From the NCBI GenBank assembly GCA_037954325.1, contig JBBMNZ010000017.1, positions 8,461,001-8,525,000 on the forward strand: a stretch of DNA of 64,000 nucleotides. The letters run 5' to 3'. A program made the translations under genes and the position numbers. The number at the start of each line of letters is the position of its first letter. Position 1 is the stretch's first letter. A model generated the notes under the pieces. It saw only the letters and a list, made by a program, of their open reading frames with translations. It searched no databases and was not told the origin of the DNA. This document shows, one piece after another, positions 1-10,883 of the stretch. This stretch comes from Fistularia commersonii. Lineage: Eukaryota > Chordata > Actinopteri > Syngnathiformes > Fistulariidae.

Positions 1-544
1 TAATAAAATCTTGAAAATAACCTTATATATGTGAGGCTATTTTTTTTTTTTTACTTTGCAGGACTTGGACTTATTGTTAAATGTCATAATCCTCTGAAAA
101 AACTTTTTAAGTACATGTATTTTTTTCAAATGCATTGATTGGCAACAATAATAGTAGTAATAGTAATTCAAGTAACAAAATACTCACAAAGATCTCATAC
201 AAAGATTCAAAGATATGTAGTAGAAACACTGGATAGTACATTCAAATAATGTAATGCCCTGCAACAGTAATCTTACCATTTTATGCTGGGAATTGAACTC
301 AAAGAGACTCTTGAAAATTGTGTTTGTTTACAAGAGGAATTGCCACATGAAACATTTGAACTCGAGGTACATGTGTTGCAGTGCAGGGCATATTCTGAAA
401 TAACAATATTCATGAGTTACACAGAGAACTATATAGCCCTGTTCCTCATCTTTCAACAGTTTGAATACATGGTGGAGGGGGAGGGAACCTATTGTACAGT
501 ATATGATAAAAAAAGAATGTAGAAATTGCTTTATTCATCACTTT

Positions 545-720
545 CAGCAAAATTTGACCACTGCATTTAACCCATTATGGCTGAGCCATAAGCAGAAGGC
601 AGCCACTTCGCAGTGCCAGGGGAGCAGTTAGGGTTTCCTTGTCTTGCTCAACAATACTTTGACAGGCAAGGAGAAGCGCAGAAATCAAACCAGGAATCTG
701 CAGTTCCAATAACGGTCCAT
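545..720. repeat. degenerate teleost interspersed repeat (zcchc14 intron)
   Basis: The segment starts around the words 'gcatttaaccca', then has 'gccaggggagcagttagggttt', 'cttgctcaa' and 'caaaccaggaatctgcagtt'. This layout is a diverged copy of a widespread fish repeat. Family name not assigned. Confidence 0.45.
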
Positions 721-1043
721 CATAGTTAAGTTATGTAGACTGAACGTTTTTAAAATGTATTTTTGGAAATTGTTTGACATATATATGCTGTTAGATAACG
801 AGGAATGTTTCTCTTTTGATCCTCACCAGCTCCGTAGTGGTGATGATTACGTTCTAAACGGTGACCTTTGAACTTTATGTGACGTTGAAGAGCAAAGACA
901 GGGCCATTCATTGCCCTGCTGGCATCACTGTCATCATTTCTCTGATCAGCCCAGAGACAGGGGGAATTTTATACTTTCTGATTTCTTGATGTTCATGCAT
1001 AGGACACTTACCAGATTTAATTATCTCCATCTATACTTCTCAG

Positions 1044-1114
1044 TGGCCATAGAGAGGGTTACTCTAAGAGGGGTGTCGCACAAGTTCGAAGACACCAGTG
1101 ACTATGTGTTTGAG
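1044..1114 (+). CDS. zcchc14: zcchc14 coding exon (first one visible)
   Basis: The acceptor is cag at 1041-1043 and the donor is GTGGGT at 1115. The exon opens with two bases of a split codon and reads AIERVTLRGVSHKF...YVFE. This corresponds to the region of human ZCCHC14 around its IDLKGLSH motif. The preceding exon must lie left of the window; nothing coding was recognised in 1-1043. Confidence 0.8.
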
Positions 1115-4100
1115 GTGGGTACCACAAATCCACTCAGATGCTTCAAATACTTTTTACCTTTTCATTTCACCTGTGTTAATTTTCCTCATTTTATTTTTTC
1201 CTTGTGTCCCTGTTCCTCTAGGTCAATTGGTCGGACGGCTTTGTGTCATCTGCTGTTCGAAGTCATCAGGAAGTGATGGAGCTACTATCTCAGGTGAGGA
1301 CCACCTGGAGAGGGATTTTGACCTTTCTAAAGAGTTTGTTACAACATTGAATTTATTTGTGTATGAGGACAATTATTCTATCGTAGTAGAATGAGGGGAA
1401 ATTGATGTCTGGCTATACAGAAGTTTGGGCATGAGGAATGCAATCATATTGAATTCTACAATGTTGAGTCGGCAATCTTATATTGGGATCCAGCCAACAT
1501 TGAGTAAAGAGACATTATGACATCAGAGTACCAAATAATCATTTGTAATGTTATGTTGTCATCTGTAAGCTGTCACAGGCATTCCCTGATGAAAGAATGG
1601 AGAAACTCCTGTCTCAGTCTATGGAGCTGGACCCAAGGTTTGTCTCATAATGTTGCTGTTTTTGGTTACCATTAAAATGGATGGTTGGGCCATGGTGCTA
1701 TTTCAATTGTATTTTAGCTATGTATTTTTTGTTAAAGGAAACTGGCAGAATTATAACATTTTTTATTTCATATGTGCAGGCTTTAGTTACCTTTAAAACA
1801 GGGTTCAGTTAAAGAATTCAGTTAAAAAAATAGAATTTGACAGAAAATAATAAGTCAGTTACCTTAATCATTCCTGCAAGAATCAAGATTCTGTCTATGT
1901 TTAGTAACAGAAATTTGGAGACAAAATTGGCATTTTTTCTTATAACATGCATTGTCTTTTTTCTGTCTTGAACTCCAAATTTCTATGCTTAATCCAGGAG
2001 ATTAGCAAAACAAAAGAAACATCTGACATAGCAGTTTTGTTCTTCTGCCTATGGCAACCAGAAAAAAAGATTATCTAGTGTGTGAACAGTCAAGCTGGAG
2101 TGTTTTACATCATTATTGAATATTGCCATATGAACTCAAAGCTGACAGTTGTGTTCTTGATTTATGATCTAAGAATGAATTGTTTGAGCTTACGCATCTA
2201 TCATAGTAGAAATGGGGATATAAATAGAAGAATGCAATCATTACCAATATCTAGTGCTGTGGCTCCTAAAGGCTTTCCTGATTGATTGTATAGGTGGACA
2301 TACTTGAGTGATAGTGTATCTCTATTATAGACAGATATACGGTCAATTAAAAAAAACACTTGGAATTAAGTTGCAAACATCGTAAACCTGCTCAGTCATC
2401 AATACATTTCTAAATACTCTAAATCTCAGGGCCACATATATAGACAAACAACCATTCACTCATTCAGGGCAATTTTTCCCATTATTTTTTCCAATTAACC
2501 TATTGCATGTTTTTGGACTGTGGGACTTATTGGAATCAAACCCTTTGTGCTGTGAGGCCAAAGCACTAACTACTGCGCCACTGTGCCGCCCTGTGCTACA
2601 CCCATTTATAAAATATTTTATTTTGCTTTTATAATCAACATCGATCCCTTGTATACTAGGATACAAGGAAGTAGCCTTCATAGTGTTTCTCTAATCATGC
2701 ATCTGTTGATCTAAGAACATCTAGTTCAGATAATACAGAGAAAACAATGTGCTGACGATTTCATAATTCCCCATTACAAAATGGTGCGTCATGAATCATG
2801 TGTCATACGGTTACACAATCTCTGCCGTAGAATAATACAGGACGGATAATGATGGCAGTGTATCCAAGTATGGATCGTTTGGGATGCATTTTAAAGGCTT
2901 TTCGTGAGACCTGTCAAAAGGTATATGGCCTCGTTTAAATATAGCCAATATAATAAACATAAAATATTTTTAACCTTGGCATTGTCTTCTCTCAGCTTTG
3001 AGATCAGGCACTGATCAAATATGAATAATCCATTATTTAGTGGTACAGTTCAATCCCAAAAAACATCAGATAAGAAAATCATATTACACGAATGGGAAAG
3101 GGTGATAATATATAGGGGAAGTAATGTCTTCATAAAATGTACTTTTTAATTACTTTGTGTGTGTGTGTGTGCGTGTGTGCTTGTGTGCTTGTGTATGTGT
3201 GTGCGTGCGTGTGTGTGTTTGTGAAACAAGAGATGCACAGTCTCAGTAAATTGTGGTACCAATTAGCTTTCAACTGGTTGCACAATTATTGTTTGACAAT
3301 TGAAATCACTGATATAATCATCATTAGAGCTGTGGTTGAAGATAATGTCCAACATAGTGGTATCTGAACAAATCAAATGCAGACTCTTAGAAAACCAAAG
3401 CTGTTCCTGAGAACAGGGACTTATTTGACGGACTGAACAAAATAATGGACAGTGTCTTAAGCAGTTATGTCACAAGTTGAATGAAATCAAACTTATATAT
3501 GGAGTTCTCTATTATTTTATTTATCATTTATTTATCATTGGTTATAGGGGTACTTTGACCTATTGTTTCTATGTACTTTATCGTGTATTTAGTTGTATTT
3601 AGTTTAGTATTGAGAATATTAAAGTTCTTAGAATGTTCAAACAATTTCTGAAGAAATGTAGCAAAGCTTTTAAATTCCTAACAATTCATAACAAATTTAA
3701 CATGAATAATAATAATATTGATAATTACTTATATATGCTGATTACAACATTTTATTTGATATGTCTTCTACTTCAACAAATTCAACCAAAAAACATTGCT
3801 TATTTTACTACAAGTTCTGGTCATATTATTCTGGGTACTATTGCATCAATATTATTAGCTTCTTGTGTCCAGATGGGTTGTATTTGGCATGTTTGTGAGA
3901 TAATGTAACATCCATCTAGAATTCAGCCAGAAAAACAAAAAATATGTAAAACACATAAACCTGGCACATACACACTTTCAGTGCAAGCTGGACTCCATTC
4001 TTCAACACATTGCCTTTTTTTTGCACGCATTTGTATATGAGAGTCGCTGCTGAATGGCCATCTGGATCACAGAGGAGACACAATCCACTCAAACTGCAAT

Positions 4101-7100
4101 ATCCTACCTTAGACTTACTTAGAATTTTTTTCTTACTAAAAACTGTTTGCTCTCCACAGCAGACACTATTATTCTATGACATGACACGTGGATCTCGTTA
4201 TTTCTTTTCTAAAAGGCTTTTCTTTCTTTCAGCTATTTTAACCCACAAACTTCCTGTTTGTCTGAGTGTCGTTTTCCTGTCTCTCTCCACCTGGACCCAG
4301 GTGTCTGACCGCACTGCCCTGCCATGTCCTCCAGCACCACAGTGTCCAGCTGTTCTTCACCTCCTCCAGGCCTCTCTCACCCAACTGCCTGTCCTCCCTC
4401 CCCAACCCCCTCCCACCTCTGCCCTCCTCCCCTCCAGCAGCTCCCGTAGCTCCAACATGCCCGTTCACCTCCAGCCCAAGTAAGTTTCAATGGTTTGTTT
4501 CAACTGTCGGAGATTTCTGGAGCTGTATCTGCTTATCAAGTAATACAACTCAATAACAGTTGTTAGAACCTCTGCCTCTTTATAAAGGTCAATATGTGTA
4601 TAAAATATGAGACTGCTATTCTTAGCTGCAGAGAAAGTAGTTGCCAAGATGGGATGGGTCAAGGGATGCAAGATGAAACATTTCATGCTTGCATTTCAGG
4701 TATTAGATGGCTAGGGAGGGGAGCTAAAAAGTTATGTAATGGAAAGGACAAAGTCCTGTGTGACAGTGAAGTAGGAGAAGAGGTGAGACTGGAGGGAGGC
4801 TTTACAGTTTGTGTTTTTAAGGTGCCGGAGGCAGCAGACGGGGTCTATTTTAGTCTGGTGTGGGAATTCATTGTGGCATGTTTGTGTTGGGAAGTCTAGA
4901 GAGTGGTGATCTCATGTTGGTGTCCGTGTTTGTGCACTTGATGCTATGAGTGTGACTTCATCCTCGACAATATTTATAGCCTCCAATTTAGTGCATCTGC
5001 CTGTGGATGCGTTTTGCATATAACGGCATGCCGGTGTGTCTTATAAGCATATCAGATCCCAAGGGGCTAATATAAATGTGTGTGTTGTATTATGGGCCCA
5101 CAAACACCCTCTGCCCATCACTCTGCCATATCAGCCATGTGGCTCTAACATCAAACTCTTGCACCAGCATCACTCAGGTCACCGTATGTGACCTTATGAT
5201 TCCTAAGCTAAATGCAGTAACCACACCACGGGACCTTACACCACACAGGAGCAAAGTCATAATTTTGTGTGTTATTAATACCCTTAAATTATTTGCATTG
5301 TCACTGTATAATTTTGTTTTTTGCCCAACATATTCAGTAATTATATGACCCATTTCCAGTAATTGAATGAATGCAACTTATACAAATATACATAACTGAT
5401 GAATCAGGGGGGCAAATAATTGTTGTCCTAATTTTTGACGGTTTATGTTCCATAAGATCCAAACGATAACCCAGAATATACATACGCATATATTTCTTGG
5501 CTTGTTTTTACAACTCAAGAAAAATCTGCACAATTTAAGTGCTTCTCAAGGACTTTTTTGTAGCTGGCCCTATTACAAACTACTCTTTGTGAAAGGACAA
5601 GAAAAATACAGTAAAAAGTGAAAGGTTTTTCCCTGAATGCATATTTCACAACTTTTGACATACACAATATCTAACATTTTAATCAATAACAATTTAAAAG
5701 TTGTTGTCTGGTATCATGAGACAGCTACTTTCCCATTTTCAGGCTGTTGGCATCCACTTGGGGCTGCAGTCCTGGTTATGTGATATGAGAGGTTCGAGTT
5801 TGAATGATGTGAAGTCATCAAACCTCTGCAGATGACTCCTTGTATCTGCTTACAAATTGCTGCTTCACGCCTTTGGCATAACAGCACACATCTATGCCTG
5901 GAGATGTGTTTGTTGCATAATGGGAAATATAGTCTACAAATTTATATTTTTGTTTTAACATCAGAATAAAAAGCAAGAGATTTCTTGTGTTCCCTTACAT
6001 CTGCTTTGTGTGGCCTGCAGAGGGCTGTGCATGAATACGATGTGATTTAATTCTTCCTGTAGTGCCACTGATTCTGTATAATTCTTGTCGTACTTGCAGA
6101 ACATTACTGCTGTTTAAATCACTGGACGTGGTTGTATTTTTAGATTGTTCAGTTCTGACCGTGTACATCTCTGTCACCAGCTCTTGGCTGTATGGTGCAG
6201 TACAGAGGGGCCAACAGGTAAGGTTTATTTTCTCCCTCTGTATTCGGGTTTCCATCCAAATGCATGGCAAATACCTTAACTATTCGAAATTCATCCAGGG
6301 GCCACATCAAAAGCTATTTTTATTAACTGCAGAAGAAATGTGACTATGCGGATGACAATCAAAATACACTGTCACATTTTGCTAATGTTCTCCATCTAAA
6401 TTTAATTTTGTTTGTTTGTGTGTTTCGAAATTCATTCAAGGAAGGTTTCATCAAACCACACTTCAAATCAAATGCATTTGCCTGTCATTGTTTTCATCGA
6501 TGGCAGAGGTGTAGAAATTGTGCAGTTTTTGTATACCAGTTACTGAGTGGATCTGCTCCCATTAACTTGAAGAAGCCATATTAATCCTAAGCAATATTAA
6601 ACTTTTTCAGATTTTATTTTGTATTTCCAATAAGCTGTTAATGTCCAAATTTAAAGAATGTAAAAAACCCAGGTGGATGGAACCCCCCCAACTGTCATTC
6701 ATTGCTGTCCAGTATTTCTAGGATTCTCTTTGACAGTCTCTCCACCCTCAGGGCGGTGTACAGGGTAGCCAGCGTCCAGCCCGTCGTCAGTACTCATAGT
6801 TCTGTCTTGACCCGCTCCTCTCCTCACCTCTCCTCCCTTCAAGTCTCCATTCCCCCCCCTCAGCACTCGCCCCAGATGTCCTCCCTCCCTCCCCCAGTAC
6901 CCTCACAGAGGGCTGATCCCTCCTCCCAGCCACATCCGCAGCAGCAGCCCGGACTTCAGCTCTACCATCAGTCCCAGTCAAACTCAATGCACCACCTTCA
7001 GCTCCAAACCAGCAGTCAAGCAGGCGCACAGCCTCTGTCCCAGCACCCACCCCACTCCCAGCCCCTCCCGTACTCCCATTCCCAGTCTCGATCCCAGTCC

Positions 7101-8572
7101 CACATGCAACCCACACCCCAAACCCAGGCTAACACTCCGGAGCAGAATGGCATATTGGACTGGTTGCGCAGGCTTCGTCTCCATAAGTATTACCCCGTCT
7201 TCAAACAGCTGACCATGGAAGAAGTGGGTACAACTTAGTCTCCATATTCATGCCTATTCATGACTCTTTGTCTGAGGTGACTGACGGTCTGATTCTGACT
7301 GCATAGTTTTTAGGTCTGACGGAGGAGGACCTGAACAAGTACGACTTGACCCAAGGGGCGAAGAAGAAGCTCAAGACTCAGCTGGAACTGCAAAAGTCTG
7401 CAGAGTAAGCCTCAGATGACTTGAATTGATTTTTTTTTCCATGTGTCCCTCAGTTGTGAATAGTTTGAAGATGGTATTTCACTGTATATCTTTTGTAAAT
7501 GTTGTTTTTTATTCATTTTATTCATTTAAGGGAACCATTTATGATAATGTTTGGGTTGACATTGAAAATTGATATTTTTGGAAATAGCTGGAGGACAGGA
7601 TTAGTTTGGCTGAACAGTACATATAAAGACCAGAAGCAAGTCTTTATATGCACACTCCCTCTGTATTAGAAGGTGAGTTTGGTTAGCTCTTTCCCAAATT
7701 AAAAACACATCCACTAACAGCATTTATAGCTCTGTAATTAATGGGTTGTTTATGGTCAGCCTAGAATCAAAAAACATTTATGCTACAATGAACAAAAAAG
7801 TAAATGAAAACATTTAGATGTGGTAGAATGTATTTTCTTACTCCTTATTTTATACCTGGAATTTCAGTGGAAAGACCAAAACTATTTCATCTTTTCCCCC
7901 TCAGTCTGAGCCCAGGAAACCTCAATGTCAAGACTGTTTATTTCTAATATTTAGATTATTTTAGAAATAGAATATAGGCTAATGTAGTGAATTTTAAATG
8001 ATTTTAGTCACTTATGTTAAAATGTAATTTTATATTTGATTCCTTCAGTATTGGAATTCATATATCTTAGGCATCCTTATTTCACAAATCTTGCTTTATC
8101 CTCCTGTTTTGAAGTTTCAGTTAATGTAACATCTCCCGGCTTCTGTGCGTTTCCGTGCACTGAAACACAGTTTCCATCTTCTAGTTTGCAAAGAAAGCAA
8201 ACAAACTCAATTAGCCAAAATGTCAGACTATTCCTGTCTCCAATCCAAAACAAATTTCCTTCCCACGTACACAGTTTGAGGAAGTAGCCTGCATGCATTG
8301 GTGCGGTGATGAGGCAGCTGGATCAGAGCTCTGCAGTCATCTGAAACTACACTTTTTGTCGTGACTGATTAACAGATTGACTAACTAGCTGTTGATATCA
8401 CCCGCAGTCTCAGAGGAATAACAGCTTGTACAGCATCAATGTTTAACCGGCTATAGGTGGGCAGCAGAGATAAGATGTACTTGGAGGAGATAATTAACAT
8501 AAACATGCAAAAACAAGGACATGCAAACAAATGTATCTCTGCACTTTATTCCCTCTCTCACACACATATATA

Positions 8573-8645
<73 letters not shown>

Positions 8646-8802
8646 GCCACACGAACCCTTGTATTATCTCTTGATCTCATGATAGTGTTTTCGTAGCCAG
8701 TATTAACATGTTTCCATTTGGCAGGTAAATGTGAGTGTGAGTGCGCCTGTGCTTGTGCGTGTGTGTGCATGTGCGAGATTTTTGTGTGTGTGTCTTTGTG
8801 TT

Positions 8803-8856
<54 letters not shown>

Positions 8857-10832
8857 CGTGCGTGCTGAAAGAAATAGAAAAAAGTTCTCGTGGTAGTTTT
8901 CCATGCAGCAGGTCCGCAGATGTGTGTGTGTGCTTGTGTGTCTGTGTGGAGGAGCAGCAGGATGCAGAGGGGTATTTTGAGTGGACAGTGTCGCTTCTGG
9001 TGACATGATTCTGACATAAGCTGGCATTGGCAGGTTTTTGATGTGAAACTGTAGTTTGTTTTAGAAAGGAACGCAGGGTTGCCTGACATCTTGGAAAACA
9101 ATTGATGAATAATGGCAGAAACATAAAACAATGGAAAAACCAAACAAAACTAATGCTGTCCTGGAGAGCAGTAAAAATCACATTAACATCCATGATAATG
9201 TTATATGAACGCTATAAACTGTTTTGTAAAAAAAAACTAGACTCTTCACCTCAAGAGATGTATCTTACTGGCTTTTACATCTCCAGTAAAAACTTGAAAA
9301 CAAGTTTACAAACTGCAGGAGATCATTTACTATGTCTACATTCCAAATGCACTTTATTGGGACATTTGTACTAGCCTGAGATGATAGAAATGATTCCTTC
9401 TGTGTGTGTGTGCGTGTGTGCGTGTGTGCGTGCGTGCGTGTGTGTGTGTGTGCGTGTGTGCGTGCGTGCGTGCGTGCATGCTTGTGTGTTTTCTGGATGT
9501 CCAGCAGGGAGATGAAGATGGAGAAGCGGCTATGCAGTGGCATCGCCAGGGTGACACCCTCCAGTCACATGGGTCCCTCCTCACAGTCCTCCTCCTCTGC
9601 AGGTAACCGGGTGAATTTTTCTTCAGTGATCTGTCCTAATTTAGTTTCAACAATTAAACAGCTAACACTAACACTCCTTTGCCATTTGGTCTGAAACAAA
9701 AGTAGAGCTGAGGGTGGAGGTAGACACCGTTCTGCAACATCACCCCGTCTCCACAGACAGCAGCTCCTCCTCAGGCTACTCCAGCTCCTCCTGTTCCCCT
9801 CGCACTCCTCTTTGCTGTGACTCTGCCTTTGACAGGACCAGGGACCTTCAGAGACGTGAGTTTCCCCGCATTATTCGAAATTATTCAGACTCTCACCCAT
9901 CTCTTTTCCCCAGAATGCATCTGTACATCAGCAACCTTTTTCTGTCAAACGAGAAAAACAATGCGGCAGCCTTGTTATCCAGAGCATGGCTTTGCAGTGT
10001 TTCTTTTTATACATCAAATGATGCATTCATGTGTTTGAAAATGCTGAGCACGTTTTATACAACAAAGGTTTTTCCTTCTAAGCCAGCAGCAAAAAATTTG
10101 TGCGTAGCCGGGTCATAACCTTGTTGAGTGGAAAAGCAGAGTGGTCACTGGCACCTGCAAGATAGGTGCGAACAATTGTCAAATGTATATCTAATTATAA
10201 TATTTAAATATAATATAATATTTGTATTTAAGTGTTTTATCAGAGTGAAAAAAAGAATTCCCTATCTTTTAATATTTGCCTTCTTTAAATATGTGAGTCC
10301 CTTGAAAAAGTGACTGCTTCCCCTCCTTTTTGACAGTGTTTTCCCCAACCTTTTCATTCCTGCTGCATTGCAGCTGCTACTTCAACCACCTTGACAATTG
10401 TTTTGTCTGCCTTTACTTGGAAAAGTGTGATTGATTGAGCAGAATAGCTGATAAAAAAATTATCAAATTTGTGATTATTATATATGTTATGCTACTTAAG
10501 TCACAATACGATTTCTGTTTTCAGATGACTTGTTTTTATGTCTTTGTCCGGTGTCAGCTGCAGATTGTATTTACTTGTCAGTGACTAAAAAAGTTATTAT
10601 TCAATTTCTATAAAGACTTTGAGGACACCAGAGGAAGCATAGTGAAATAGAAAGTTGTTGTAAAATTACCCACAATGCACTGCTATGAAAAGAATGGTAA
10701 CCTCTGTCTGAAACTGGATCTGGAAAAAGATGTATTCATTGTGCCCCCTAGTGGTCTGTGCTGGGCTTGTGTACTTCTGCCTGTAAACCTGCATTGTCAA
10801 AATTCAACATTAGGACAGAGGATACATCTTGA

Positions 10833-10883
<51 letters not shown>

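Noticed and set aside
4010..4483. 157-codon plus frame over zcchc14 exon 4301-4479
   Set aside because: It is in a different frame from the one that matches ZCCHC14 (CLTALPCHVL) and ignores the splice sites.
8558..9193. 211-codon minus-strand frame rich in His-Thr and Cys-Val
   Set aside because: The frame is open only because CA/TG repeats contain no stops. It is an intron of zcchc14.
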